From CTSoil-075 sp042610375 (lineage in GTDB: Bacteria > Bacillota > Negativicutes > DSM-13327), in the NCBI RefSeq assembly GCF_042610375.1, contig NZ_JBGJZL010000018.1, positions 1-64,000 of the forward strand: a stretch of 64,000 nt of DNA, written 5' to 3'. Position 1 is the stretch's first letter. Each line of letters opens with the position of its first letter. This document shows positions 50,528 through 60,345 of this stretch, one piece after another. The notes below the pieces were generated by a model that had not been told where the DNA came from, did not search any database, and saw only the letters and a program-made list of their open reading frames with translations. The position numbers were made by a program, and so were the translations under genes.

Positions 50528-51568
50528 ATGAATAATGAGGATAAGCTGACATTATCTGCAGTTGATTTAGCTATGTTGGAACAACTCCACACTGATGTTG
50601 TCGATGACTTTTTGCACCCTGATAACTTATTTGCCAATGTTGTCGGGCTCGGGATCGGAGTAAAATGGAAAAACAATCAACCTACTGGTAGACCAGCACT
50701 CATGGCGCTAGTCACTCAGAAAGTAGCCTCCCATAAATTATCTAAGGTCAATTTATTGCCATCGTCACTCTATGGCATCGATATGGATGTTATTCCTGTC
50801 GGAAGATTAATGGCTAAGACTAGTAGTTCACAATTTAGCGCTGGGTCCTCTAACCTCACTGAACGTATTCGCCCAGCACAAGGCGGTTATAGCATTGGTC
50901 ATGTTAGGATTACAGCTGGAACCATGGGTACATGTGTTTATGACCTACTTCCTAAAAACATAGGCATTCCGAAAAAATATTATATCTTAAGTAATAACCA
51001 CGTCCTTGCGGAAGAAAACAATGCTTACCCTGGTGACCCAATTATTCAGCCAGGCCGCGTCGATGGTGGTTCCTCTCCCTTTGATACCATTGCCACCTTG
51101 AGCCGCTTTATTCCCATTGACTTTGAACCATTTATCCCTCGTTACCTGCACAATAATGTTGTCGATGCTGCAATAGCCCAAGGGCAGCTACACAACCTGA
51201 ATAGAGCCATCTATTGGATGGGCCATCTTCGTGGCTGGCTACCAAAATCAAAAGTAAACGTCGGTCTATTGGTGCAAAAAACAGGTCGTACCACTGGCTT
51301 TACCCGAGGTAGAATCGTAGCAACGAATGCTACTGTTGATGTATCCTACGAAGGAGGAAAAGTAGCCCGCTTTAAAGATCAAATTGTCAATACAGCGATG
51401 ACAGCTGGTGGTGATTCTGGTTCCCTGCTCATTACCCTCATCAATCATCTTCCCTTTGCAATTGGTCTTCATTTTGCCAGCTCTCCTTTCATGAGCATTG
51501 CCAATCAGATTGAAAATGTACGTTCACTACTCAAAGTAGAAATTGCTGAAAATAGCAGTGATCGATAA
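50528..51568 (+). CDS. Trypsin-fold serine peptidase without signal peptide (NAL1-like)
   Basis: 346 residues with AAGGGAG before ATG 50528. The catalytic triad is visible: H158 in LSNNHVLA, D213 in VVDAAIA and S297 in GGDSGSL. A distinct N-terminal domain of about 120 residues (LFANVVGLGIGVKWKNNQPTG and ALMALVTQKV) precedes the protease domain. No signal peptide or transmembrane helix is seen, so it appears cytoplasmic or is exported unconventionally. Such proteins are often annotated as S1-family or Nal1-like peptidases; the natural substrate is unknown. Monocistronic, followed by a terminator. Confidence 0.82.
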   Translation: MNNEDKLTLSAVDLAMLEQLHTDVVDDFLHPDNLFANVVGLGIGVKWKNNQPTGRPALMALVTQKVASHKLSKVNLLPSSLYGIDMDVIPVGRLMAKTSSSQFSAGSSNLTERIRPAQGGYSIGHVRITAGTMGTCVYDLLPKNIGIPKKYYILSNNHVLAEENNAYPGDPIIQPGRVDGGSSPFDTIATLSRFIPIDFEPFIPRYLHNNVVDAAIAQGQLHNLNRAIYWMGHLRGWLPKSKVNVGLLVQKTGRTTGFTRGRIVATNATVDVSYEGGKVARFKDQIVNTAMTAGGDSGSLLITLINHLPFAIGLHFASSPFMSIANQIENVRSLLKVEIAENSSDR

Positions 51569-51570
51569 TA

Positions 51571-51607
51571 AAAAAAGCTTTCACAAATTTTGCGAAAGCT
51601 TTTTTTA
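51571..51607. terminator. Bidirectional terminator
   Basis: AAAAAAGCTTTC pairs with GAAAGCTTTTTTT with an imperfect inner stem and a T-run on both strands. It lies between the protease gene and the end of the xylose operon. Confidence 0.85.
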
Positions 51608-51620
51608 TTATAAATCCATC

Positions 51621-52805
51621 TTATTTTTTATTTTTAGTAGCAATATCAAACCATACAGCAATGACTAATATGCAACCTTTCACAATATACTGCCAAAAAG
51701 TTTCAATGTTTAGCATACTCATACCATTATCTAAACTGGACATAACCAATGCTCCGACAATTGCACCGCCTACACTACCTACACCCCCTGCTAAACTAGC
51801 ACCACCAATTACACAAGCAGCAATGGCATCCATTTCAGCATTTTGCCCAGCTGCAACGGATGCAGCATTCAAACGAGAAGTCAGCAGTATTCCAGCAATC
51901 GCAACTAACAATCCATGCATGGCAAACAACGTTAATGTCATTTTCGGAACGTTAATACCACATAACTTAGCGGCTTCTCCATTACCACCAATGGCATAAA
52001 CTCGACGCCCAAACACTGTTCTCGTCAATATATAGGAAAATATAACGGCTAAAATAGCAAGTATGAGAACGGGAACGGGCAATCCCTGATAAGAATTAAG
52101 AACTAAGACAAATAGACCAATCAATACGGCAGCAAAAATAATCTTTACCACTTCCACCGGCATCGGCGTAATGGATAAACCATATTGGGTACGTAAATTT
52201 CTACCATTTAGAGAGTTATAAACAATTGCACCGATAGCAAGTATGCCTAGGGCTATACCAATTCCATCAATTAGATAGGCATTACCTAAAAATTTAATTT
52301 CGGGTCCAAGAGAAGCGACAGTAGTTCCTTTCGTCATCCCTACGAGTATTCCTCTGAAAACTAACAAGCCACCTAATGTCACAATGAAAGCAGGTATTTT
52401 TTTATAAGCAACTAACCAACCATTGAATAAACCAATCCCCAATCCTGCTAGGAGTGTGATCCCCATCGCTACAACACCATCAAATTTAAACCAAACATTC
52501 AAAATCGCTACGATACCACCGAGGAGCCCCATTAACGATCCTGCTGAAAGATCAATGTGTCCAGTAATGATAATAAAAACCATCCCGATGGAAAGAATAC
52601 CAGTGATCGACATCTGTCTAAATAAATTGGACAAATTTCTTGATGTGAGAAAGTCTCCATTGGTCGCTACGCTAAAAATGATCCAGATCGATACTAGCGC
52701 CAGTATCATGGTGTATGTTTTTACATCAAAGTTAAAAAGTGCTTTAAATAAATTCTTTTTATTACTAGCAACTGGCACATCTTTTTTTTCTATCATAGTT
52801 GTCAC
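51621..52805 (-). CDS. xylH: Xylose ABC transporter, membrane permease
   Basis: 394 residues. Start GTG 52805 overlaps the xylG stop as GTGA, with GGGGGGG upstream. About ten membrane helices; GHIDLSAGSLMGLLGG near 80-95 and GGNGEAAKLCGINVP near 270 are conserved in CUT2 sugar permeases, as is the CVIGGASLAGGVGSVGGAIVGA block. Last gene of the xylose operon. It forms the channel for XylF-bound sugar driven by XylG. Confidence 0.93.
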   Translation of the reverse strand: MTTMIEKKDVPVASNKKNLFKALFNFDVKTYTMILALVSIWIIFSVATNGDFLTSRNLSNLFRQMSITGILSIGMVFIIITGHIDLSAGSLMGLLGGIVAILNVWFKFDGVVAMGITLLAGLGIGLFNGWLVAYKKIPAFIVTLGGLLVFRGILVGMTKGTTVASLGPEIKFLGNAYLIDGIGIALGILAIGAIVYNSLNGRNLRTQYGLSITPMPVEVVKIIFAAVLIGLFVLVLNSYQGLPVPVLILAILAVIFSYILTRTVFGRRVYAIGGNGEAAKLCGINVPKMTLTLFAMHGLLVAIAGILLTSRLNAASVAAGQNAEMDAIAACVIGGASLAGGVGSVGGAIVGALVMSSLDNGMSMLNIETFWQYIVKGCILVIAVWFDIATKNKK

Positions 52806-54328
52806 TTAGCAGCCCCCCCTACAGCACAATGCATGATTTCTTCTTGACCAATGTTCTTGTTAATAAATTCGCCATTGATTCGGCCCTCATTCATTACGAT
52901 AATCCGATCAGCCATACCGAGTATTTCTGATAAATCAGAGGATATCATGATAATGCCGATCCCTTCATCTGCTAACTGGTTAATCAAATTATAGATCTCA
53001 TATTTGGCACCAACATCAATACCACGTGTCGGTTCATCTAAGATCAATACCTTTAATTTGCGTAACAAAAATTTTGCTAGCACAACTTTTTGTTGGTTAC
53101 CACCACTCAAATTCTTAATGAAGGCATCCAAACCTGGTGCTTTTATTTTTAACTTTGCCATGTATTGATTAGCATCTGTCAGTTCTTTACAATCGTCTAT
53201 GCCATCTAATCGCAAACGATAGTTGTCGATATTTGCCAATGTCATATTCTGCATCACAGACATTGATTCTATGATTCCATGGCGTTTACGATCTTCAGGA
53301 ACCATGGCAATGCCTTGCTGCAGCGCATCATTGGGATGATGAATTGCTATTTTCTCACCATTTAAATACACTTCTCCACTACGTTTTCCCGAGTGAAAAC
53401 CATAAATAGCCGAAACTAGTTCTGTACGTCCTGCCCCAACTAAACCTGAAAATCCTAATACTTCTCCACGTTTTAATGAAAAACTCACATTATGAATGAT
53501 CTCTTTATCTGGTGCATTGACATCATACACTGTATAATTTTTGACTGAAAAAATCTCTTGATCGGTTACATGGACTTCTTTGGGATATAAATCAGCGATT
53601 TCCCGCCCGACCATCATCCTTACAATATCATCTTTAGTTAGATTCTTGATTGATTCTGATCCAATTGATTGACCATCTCTGATCGTAGTCACCGTATCTG
53701 CCAATCGGAATACCTCATCGAGTTTATGAGATATGTAAATACAAGTAACACCCTTTGCCTTCAGCTCAGCTAATATATTCATCAGAATTTCGACTTCACC
53801 TTCAGAAAGAGAGGCTGTCGGTTCATCGAGGATGAGCATTTGAGCATTTTTCGATAAGGCTTTCGCAATTTCAATTAATTGTTGCTGTCCGGTTCCCAGA
53901 TGTTTGACAAGGGTATAGGGGCTAACATCTAACTTCATTTCTTTTAGAAGTTCTTGAGTTTTCGCCAACATCGCTGGTATATTAACAAACCCCTTTGAAT
54001 GTAGCTCATTGCCGATAAAAACATTTTCATATACAGGCAGTTCTTTAAATAACGCCAATTCTTGGTGAATAATTGCAATACCTGCTTGTTCAGCATCAGA
54101 AATATTTCGGATCATCAAATTCTTTTGGTTGAAAACAATTTCGCCTTCATAAGTCCCATTGGGATATACACCACTTAATACTTTCATCAATGTGGACTTA
54201 CCGGCACCGTTTTCACCACATAGAGCATGAATTTCTCCTTTTTTCACCTTAAATGAAACATTATTTAGGGCTTTTACTCCAGAAAATTCCTTGACAATCC
54301 CCTTCATTTCTAAAATAAATTCGTCCAT
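52802..54328 (-). CDS. xylG: Xylose ABC transporter, ATP-binding protein
   Basis: 508 residues with two fused ATPase domains, as is normal for CUT2 importers. First domain: Walker A GENGAGKST near 38-46, signature LGTGQQQ, Walker B ILDEPTASLS. Second domain: degenerate P-loop GLVGAGRTE near 294-302, signature LSGGNQQKV, Walker B LILDEPTRGID. GGGGGA precedes ATG 54328. It powers import through XylH. Confidence 0.95.
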   Translation of the reverse strand: MDEFILEMKGIVKEFSGVKALNNVSFKVKKGEIHALCGENGAGKSTLMKVLSGVYPNGTYEGEIVFNQKNLMIRNISDAEQAGIAIIHQELALFKELPVYENVFIGNELHSKGFVNIPAMLAKTQELLKEMKLDVSPYTLVKHLGTGQQQLIEIAKALSKNAQMLILDEPTASLSEGEVEILMNILAELKAKGVTCIYISHKLDEVFRLADTVTTIRDGQSIGSESIKNLTKDDIVRMMVGREIADLYPKEVHVTDQEIFSVKNYTVYDVNAPDKEIIHNVSFSLKRGEVLGFSGLVGAGRTELVSAIYGFHSGKRSGEVYLNGEKIAIHHPNDALQQGIAMVPEDRKRHGIIESMSVMQNMTLANIDNYRLRLDGIDDCKELTDANQYMAKLKIKAPGLDAFIKNLSGGNQQKVVLAKFLLRKLKVLILDEPTRGIDVGAKYEIYNLINQLADEGIGIIMISSDLSEILGMADRIIVMNEGRINGEFINKNIGQEEIMHCAVGGAAK

Positions 54329-54391
54329 TTTTATCCCCCATGTTCAAATTTAGCAGGTAAGAGAGGATGAGTCTCTCACCTGCTCTTTGAA

Positions 54392-55477
54392 TTATCCCTT
54401 AGGCCATTTATCCTTTGGAACATTTTTGTATACTTCTTCTAATTTATTGAAACCATCTTTTATCACTGTTTCTACCATATTTTTTGCATCAACAGCAACA
54501 GGTGTCAAAAGAACGGATGGAACATCAATTTTACCATTGTTCACTACACCATCAGATTTAGGAGTTTCACCTTTTGCCAATTTAACAGCAACATCAGCCG
54601 CTGCCGTTGCCAAAAGTTTGATAGGTTTATACACTGTCATGGTTTGCAGACCTTCCACAATTCTTTGGCAAGCAGCCAGTTCAGCATCTTGACCAGAAAT
54701 TGGCACCTTGCCAGCCATACCTTGCGCTGTTAATGCCTGAATTGCACCACCAGCAGTACTATCATTGGATGTAACAACAGCATCTATTTTGTTATTATTG
54801 GCAGTCAAGCCATTTTCCATAATTTTAAGTGCTTCTTCAGGTAACCAGTCTTTTGCCCATTGATCACCAATGACTTTAATATCACCTTTATCAATCAGTG
54901 GTTTTAGCACCTTCATTTGTCCTGAACGGAACATTTTTGCATTATTATCTGTAGGTGATCCTCCCATTAAGAAGTAATTTCCTTTAGGAGCCAGTTTAAC
55001 AATGGATTCTGCTTGCATTTCACCAACTTTAATATTATCGAAAGAAATGTAGTAATCTACATCGGATTTTGTGATCAAGCGGTCATATGACAAAACTTTA
55101 ATGCCAGCTTTATGAGCTTGCTCAATGATTGGTGCCATGGCTTCACCATTATGAGGTATGACAACCAAAACATTTACGCCTTGGGCAATTAGATTTTCAC
55201 ATTGTGAGAACTGAGTTTGGTCATCTCCGTTCGCTGATTGTACAACAACTTCAGCACCCAGTTCTTTTGCTTTCCCTACAAATAAATCCCGATCATGCTG
55301 CCATCTTTCGAGCCTTAAATCATCCATACTCAAACCAATTTTAATGGTTTTACCTTTTTGTGCAGTCCCCTCTTTCGCTGCTGTCGGTTCTTGTTTTGTA
55401 CATCCAGCCATCATGAACAGTGAAACAATTAAAACGGACACCATAGCAAGCATTTTTACACTTTTCTTTTTAAACAC
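54392..55477 (-). CDS. xylF: Xylose ABC transporter, substrate-binding lipoprotein
   Basis: 361 residues from GTG 55477, with GGGGG 9 bases upstream; the frame from 55513 has no ribosome binding site. Signal peptide with lipobox FMMAGC ends near residue 26, so it is a lipoprotein. Periplasmic-binding-protein fold with IKIGLSMDDLRLERWQHDRD near 43-62, typical of D-xylose binding proteins. It delivers xylose to XylGH. It sits between xylA and xylG. Confidence 0.93.
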   Translation of the reverse strand: MFKKKSVKMLAMVSVLIVSLFMMAGCTKQEPTAAKEGTAQKGKTIKIGLSMDDLRLERWQHDRDLFVGKAKELGAEVVVQSANGDDQTQFSQCENLIAQGVNVLVVIPHNGEAMAPIIEQAHKAGIKVLSYDRLITKSDVDYYISFDNIKVGEMQAESIVKLAPKGNYFLMGGSPTDNNAKMFRSGQMKVLKPLIDKGDIKVIGDQWAKDWLPEEALKIMENGLTANNNKIDAVVTSNDSTAGGAIQALTAQGMAGKVPISGQDAELAACQRIVEGLQTMTVYKPIKLLATAAADVAVKLAKGETPKSDGVVNNGKIDVPSVLLTPVAVDAKNMVETVIKDGFNKLEEVYKNVPKDKWPKG

Positions 55478-55568
55478 AATGCTTTTCCCCCAATATTTTA
55501 ATATTCCGACCACCCTGAGGTACTCAATTTAGTCTTTATATCCACTCCTTTCTTTTTTAAAATTGCCA

Positions 55569-56882
55569 TTAAAATTCTAAAAGATATTGATTTAGAATGG
55601 CTTTTATATTTTCTTGTCTACCAGATTTATTATTGATTGGTTTATTTTGCAGCGCATAAGCTTCAAGTGTACGGAAGTTAGCTTTTCCTGAGATAATCTC
55701 TAAACCAATCCCTTCTTTAAAGCTACCATAACGGTCATCAATAATTTTTTCAAAAACTTGATCTTCAATGAGTTTGCTAGCAACTTTCAAACCTTTGGCA
55801 AAGCTATCCATACCAGCGATATGAGCTAAGAACAAATCTTCAGGCTCAAAAGATCCTCTTCTAGGTTTAGCGTCAAAATTTAAGCCACCTTTACCCAAGC
55901 CACCATTCTTCAAGATTTCATACATGGCAAGGGTCGTTTCATATAAATCTGTCGGAAATTCATCTGTATCCCAGCCAAGCATTGTATCACCTTGATTGGC
56001 ATCGACAGAACCAAGAACACCATTGACTCTAGACATTCTTAATTCATGTTGGAAATTATGTGCAGCAAGAGTTGCATGATTGGCTTCAATGTTCATTTTG
56101 AAGTGATCTTTTAAGTCATATTTGCTTAAGAAAGCCATCACAGTTTGTGCATCAAAATCATATTGATGTTTAGTAGGTTCTTTTGGTTTTGGTTCAATCA
56201 GGAATTGTCCAGTATAACCAATTTCTTTGGCATAATCCACAGCCATATGCATAAATCTAGCTAAATTATCAAGCTCTAATGTAAGATCAGTGTTTAAAAG
56301 AGTTTCATACCCTTCACGACCACCCCAGAATACATAATTTTCTGTGCCTAGTTCTTTTCCTGTTTCCAGACCTTTTTTTACTTGTGCAGCGCAATATGCA
56401 AATACATCAGCGTTGCAAGTTGTGGCTGCACCATGGACAAAACGTGGATGAGAGAACATATTGACGGTGTTCCATAATACTTTTGTTTTACTCGTTTTCA
56501 TATATTCTTTCATAAGAGCGATAATTGTATCTAAATTCTCGTTAGTTTCTTGTAACGTATCTCCTTCAGGAGCAATATCACGATCATGAAATGCAAAGAA
56601 AGGAACGTTTAGTTTTTCAAACAACTCAAAAGCGGCTTCCAGTCTCGCTTTCGCTTGATCCATACCAGTCAATTTATCCCACGGTCTGAGCATTGTACCA
56701 CTGCCAAATGGATCAGAACCGTCCCCAGTAAAAGTATGCCAATAAGCTACAGAGAAGCGAAGCTGTTCTTCCATTGTCTTACCTGCTACTAATTCTTCTG
56801 GATTATAGTATTTAAAAGCAAATGGATTCTTAGATTTAGCACCTTCATAAGCAATTTTTCCTACATTATTAAAATATTTCAT
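55569..56882 (-). CDS. xylA: Xylose isomerase
   Basis: 437 residues, the class II length. It converts D-xylose to D-xylulose. FAFHDRDIAPEG near 98-109 contains the catalytic histidine and aspartate; FWGGREGYETLLNTD, IEPKPKEPTKHQYDFD, NIEANHATLAAHNFQHE and DANQGDTMLGWDTDEFP carry the metal ligands. AGGAGG precedes ATG 56882. Second gene of the operon. Confidence 0.97.
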   Translation of the reverse strand: MKYFNNVGKIAYEGAKSKNPFAFKYYNPEELVAGKTMEEQLRFSVAYWHTFTGDGSDPFGSGTMLRPWDKLTGMDQAKARLEAAFELFEKLNVPFFAFHDRDIAPEGDTLQETNENLDTIIALMKEYMKTSKTKVLWNTVNMFSHPRFVHGAATTCNADVFAYCAAQVKKGLETGKELGTENYVFWGGREGYETLLNTDLTLELDNLARFMHMAVDYAKEIGYTGQFLIEPKPKEPTKHQYDFDAQTVMAFLSKYDLKDHFKMNIEANHATLAAHNFQHELRMSRVNGVLGSVDANQGDTMLGWDTDEFPTDLYETTLAMYEILKNGGLGKGGLNFDAKPRRGSFEPEDLFLAHIAGMDSFAKGLKVASKLIEDQVFEKIIDDRYGSFKEGIGLEIISGKANFRTLEAYALQNKPINNKSGRQENIKAILNQYLLEF

Positions 56883-56946
56883 ATTCTCCTCCTAGTTCTT
56901 CTTTTATTTTTATGCAAAGCGTGGGGATCATATCGTGATCTTGCTT

Positions 56947-58437
56947 TTACATTGTACTCATGACTTTAAATGTATCTTTAAGAGTCTCATACAACTGATG
57001 GTAAATCGGATACACACGATTGTATTTCTCAATATTTTCTTCATTAGGTTCTGTACTCCAAACAGTTCCAATAATAGCGCTGCAGGCCTCTTCCACACTA
57101 TCAAAAACTCCTACACCGACAGCCGCTAAGATAGCCGCACCAAAAGCTGGACCATCCACAGAGTTTACTACTTCTACCCTTAATCCAAAGATATCAGCGA
57201 TAATTTGTCGCCATAGCAGGCTATTTGCTCCACCCCCACTGACTCGAACCACAGTCGTAGGAAGATTTTGTTCACGAATAATTTCGAGTGAATCTCTAAG
57301 ACCAAAAGTAACGCCTTCTAGTATAGCCCGTGTCATATGGGCTCTGTTATGTACCATGCTCAGTCCTATAAATGTCCCCCTCGCATGTGGATCACTATAA
57401 GGAGTACGTTCACCCATTAGATAAGGTAAGAATATCAATCCTTCAGAGCCTGGAGCGATCTTCTCAGCTTCTTCTAGTAAGAGGATATAGCCATTATCAT
57501 CTAATTGGCAGACTTCCTCCACCCACCATTTCAGACAAGAAGCGGCTGCTAGCATAACCCCCATCACATGCCACTTACCATTGCTGTGACAAAAGGCATG
57601 CAACCTATTTTCATCATCCACTGCGTAGTCATCCTGACAAGCAAAGACAACACCAGACGTTCCAAGAGCCACAGAAACCATACCTGCAGTAACAATACCT
57701 GTACCAACTGCACCAGCGGCCTGATCACCACCACCACCAATGACAGGAGTTCCAAATCCTAAATGAGTGAGTTTAGCAGCCTCTTGTGTAATCTTCCCAG
57801 TCACTTCAAAAGATTCATAACATGTTGGTAAGACATCCTCAGGTAGACCAAGAAGTTCAAGCATTTCTTGAGACCAACATCGATTCGCTACATCAAAGAA
57901 AAGTGTTCCAGAGGCATCTGATACATCGGAAGCATATTCACCGGTTAATTTAAAACGAATATAATCTTTCGGTAACAGCACATGGCTAATTTTTTCATAT
58001 ACTTCTGGATGGTTACGTTTTACCCATAACACTTTTGGTGCTGTAAAACCTGTTAGCGCCTTATTTCCAGTATATTGCGACAACTTACATCCTAATTCTT
58101 TAGTAATATAATCACATTCATCTTGCGTCCTTTGATCACACCATAGTAAAGCCGGCATCAGCACCTTGTTATCCTTATCGAGCAAAACCAAGCCATGCAT
58201 CTGCCCACTAAGTCCGATACTTTGAATATCTAGATCCTTTATACCAGTCTTTTCAGTAATTTCTCGAATCCCTTCACTCGTAGCATTCCACCAATCTTCA
58301 GGATTTTGTTCAGCCCAACCGGATCTAGGATAATATACTGGATACTCTTTTGATACAGTTTGAATAACCTTACCTTTTTCGTTCATTACTAATAACTTTA
58401 CAGAGGATGTACCAAGATCAATACCAAGGAAATTCAT
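56947..58437 (-). CDS. xylB: Xylulokinase
   Basis: 496 residues, FGGY family. It phosphorylates xylulose to xylulose 5-phosphate. FLGIDLGTSSVKLLV near 3-17 is the phosphate-binding loop, followed by SIGLSGQMHGLVLLD, LLWCDQRT and GGGGDQAAGAVGTGIV near 237-252. First structural gene, with two operator-like repeats upstream. GGTGAG lies before ATG 58437. Confidence 0.96.
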   Translation of the reverse strand: MNFLGIDLGTSSVKLLVMNEKGKVIQTVSKEYPVYYPRSGWAEQNPEDWWNATSEGIREITEKTGIKDLDIQSIGLSGQMHGLVLLDKDNKVLMPALLWCDQRTQDECDYITKELGCKLSQYTGNKALTGFTAPKVLWVKRNHPEVYEKISHVLLPKDYIRFKLTGEYASDVSDASGTLFFDVANRCWSQEMLELLGLPEDVLPTCYESFEVTGKITQEAAKLTHLGFGTPVIGGGGDQAAGAVGTGIVTAGMVSVALGTSGVVFACQDDYAVDDENRLHAFCHSNGKWHVMGVMLAAASCLKWWVEEVCQLDDNGYILLLEEAEKIAPGSEGLIFLPYLMGERTPYSDPHARGTFIGLSMVHNRAHMTRAILEGVTFGLRDSLEIIREQNLPTTVVRVSGGGANSLLWRQIIADIFGLRVEVVNSVDGPAFGAAILAAVGVGVFDSVEEACSAIIGTVWSTEPNEENIEKYNRVYPIYHQLYETLKDTFKVMSTM

Positions 58438-58550
58438 TCATAACTCACCACTTTCATTGTTAGTTCCCATGTTAATGATACGGTCTAATCATCGTGACCA
58501 TTTTAAAGTAAGTTGTCATATTAAAATTTAAGATTTTTATATCTTTTTAA

Positions 58551-58580
58551 TTAGTTTGTTGTATGGATAAACTATTCGTT
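58551..58580. promoter_or_regulatory. XylR operator-like site 1 (proximal to xylB)
   Basis: TTAGTTTGTT, a 6-base spacer and ATAAACTATT form an inverted TAGTTT-N11-AAACTA core that resembles the Firmicute XylR operator. It is 114 bases upstream of xylB. The surrounding 540-base gap is AT-rich and otherwise contains site 2 and a hairpin behind xylR. Confidence 0.65.
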
Positions 58581-58774
58581 GTAAAATTAGAAATTCCTTT
58601 AAAATAATTCAGTATTTTCTAATTTTTTATTTTTTTAATCATTTATTTTAATTTTTTGTCTTATATTGATAATTTAAATCTATTAAATATCATTTTTTGA
58701 CGGATTATTCTTTATTATAAATGATTTTCTTATTTTTTGATGTTATCTTTAATATCCTATTACTTCAAAAATTA

Positions 58775-58804
58775 TTGGTTTGTTGTATGGATAAACTATT
58801 CGTT
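58775..58804. promoter_or_regulatory. XylR operator-like site 2 (distal)
   Basis: 27 consecutive bases (58778-58804) are identical to site 1, 224 bases away, with weaker similarity continuing for about 40 bases. The first half-site is TTGGTTT instead of TTAGTTT. A duplicated operator-promoter unit or a looping pair is likely. Confidence 0.6.
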
Positions 58805-58884
58805 ATATTTTTAAAAACTCCTTTAATTAAACTCATTATTTTGAAAATTTTTACGTTTTTTTTATATTATAGAATTAATATAAT

Positions 58885-58928
58885 GCCAGCATTGACGGCT
58901 TGACTTTTGTCAAGTCGCCAATACTGGC
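58885..58928. terminator. Hairpin behind xylR
   Basis: 20-base arms with few mismatches around TTTT, centred on GCTTGAC/GTCAAGT. It begins 56 bases past the xylR stop. The T-run is poor on the minus strand. Confidence 0.6.
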
Positions 58929-58983
58929 AACCTCTTTACTTATCTTTACGTAAAAGCAGAAAAGAAAATATCATTCTAGATCA

Positions 58984-60201
58984 TTATCTGGACACTGGAG
59001 AAGCATAAATTCTTGATATCACTAAAGCGACCGCTCCTAGGGCACATGCATTCATATAAAGTTCTGATGAGGATATTTTTATATTGGAATATTTAGAAGA
59101 AAAACAACGACGCGCAACTTCGTTACGCAATTCATCCATAAGAACATCACCTACTAATGGCAAAGCATTACCTATAACTACACATTCGGGATTAAATGCA
59201 TTAATTAAATTTGATACTCCAACACCAAGATAATAGCCAATATTTTTAAATCCTTCAATAGCCAGTTGATCACCTTTTGTTGCTGCATCAATAATTTGAA
59301 ATATATTCAAATTGTCGATATATTCAGAACTAGATTTTGATAATAAAATACTATCAGGATACTGAGTCGCATGATCTTTAAAATATCGAATCAATGCTTT
59401 CTCCGATGCATATTCTTCCCAGCACCCTACATTACCACAAGTGCATCTGATCCCATGAACATCAACAGTCATATGTCCAATTTCACCAGCCAAGCCTCGT
59501 GAACCACGGTACAATTCATTGTTAATAACGATGCCTGCCCCTATCCCTGTTCCTGCACTGACATACACGAGTTCTGATGCTTTTTTGCCCAAGCCAAACC
59601 ATTTTTCACCAATCGCACCTGCATTCGCTTCATTATCAATCAGTGTCGGAATTTGAAACTCTTCTTCTACAAGGTCTTTAAGTTTAATGTTTTCCCATAG
59701 TAAGTTAGGTGCAGATAGAACATGACCATGGTCATAATTTACCATACCAGGCACACCAATCCCCATTCCAATGATACCTCGTCTGGTCTCTGGTGCATGT
59801 TCAATCGTTTCCTTGATTAATTCAAATAAATCATGAATTTTCTGTTGCGGCGAATCTATGATATTTTTAATGGTAATCCGCTTTTCCCATATGATCTGAC
59901 CGGCAAAATTAGTTAATATACTTAATATATAATTCACACCAAGATCAATCCCTATCACACTGCCAATTTCTTTGTTGATCGACAGGTTAATTGGTTTCCG
60001 CCCGCCTTGTGACTCACCTGTTCCTATTTCCAACGTCAATCCTTCTGACAGCAATTCATCCACGAGTGCAGAGACCGTTGATTTATTCAAACCAGTACGT
60101 TTGGCTATTTCCGCACGAGAAATAGGTTTTTCCTTATAAATAGTATTTAAAACTAACATTTTATTAATTTGCTTAACAAGCAATTGATCAGCAGTTTTCA
60201 T
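58984..60201 (-). CDS. xylR: ROK-family xylose repressor
   Basis: 405 residues. N-terminal winged helix (about 8-65, with ISRAEIAKRTGLNKSTVSALVDEL... as recognition helix region), then the ROK fold with GIDLGVNYILSIL near 83 and the zinc motif CTCGNVGCWEEYA near 254-266. It represses xyl genes and is released by xylose. It lies directly upstream of xylB, same strand, and has its own operator-like palindrome at 60244. The ribosome binding site is weak (GATGAG), suggesting low expression. Confidence 0.93.
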   Translation of the reverse strand: MKTADQLLVKQINKMLVLNTIYKEKPISRAEIAKRTGLNKSTVSALVDELLSEGLTLEIGTGESQGGRKPINLSINKEIGSVIGIDLGVNYILSILTNFAGQIIWEKRITIKNIIDSPQQKIHDLFELIKETIEHAPETRRGIIGMGIGVPGMVNYDHGHVLSAPNLLWENIKLKDLVEEEFQIPTLIDNEANAGAIGEKWFGLGKKASELVYVSAGTGIGAGIVINNELYRGSRGLAGEIGHMTVDVHGIRCTCGNVGCWEEYASEKALIRYFKDHATQYPDSILLSKSSSEYIDNLNIFQIIDAATKGDQLAIEGFKNIGYYLGVGVSNLINAFNPECVVIGNALPLVGDVLMDELRNEVARRCFSSKYSNIKISSSELYMNACALGAVALVISRIYASPVSR

Positions 60202-60243
60202 ATATATTCACTCATCATCCTATCTTACATATTTAAATGCAAC

Positions 60244-60264
60244 TTAGTTTATCGACTAAACTTT
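60244..60264. promoter_or_regulatory. XylR operator-like site 3 (upstream of xylR)
   Basis: TTAGTTTATCGACTAAACTTT is an almost perfect palindrome 43 bases upstream of xylR and shares its half-site with sites 1 and 2. Autoregulation is likely. Confidence 0.6.
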
Positions 60265-60345
60265 CTTGGTTATTTCGCTACAACTTTCTTAATTCCTGCT
60301 TAATGACGAAATATATCTAAAAAAATCCCCATCATCTCTCACCAT

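Noticed and set aside
58721..58903. Plus-strand 60-codon frame between xylR and xylB
   Set aside because: It lacks a ribosome binding site and overlaps the second operator-like repeat and the hairpin behind xylR; composition is simply AT-rich.
58438..58983. CRISPR-like repeat pair
   Set aside because: Only two copies of the 27-base unit, 224 bases apart; an operator duplication is more fitting.
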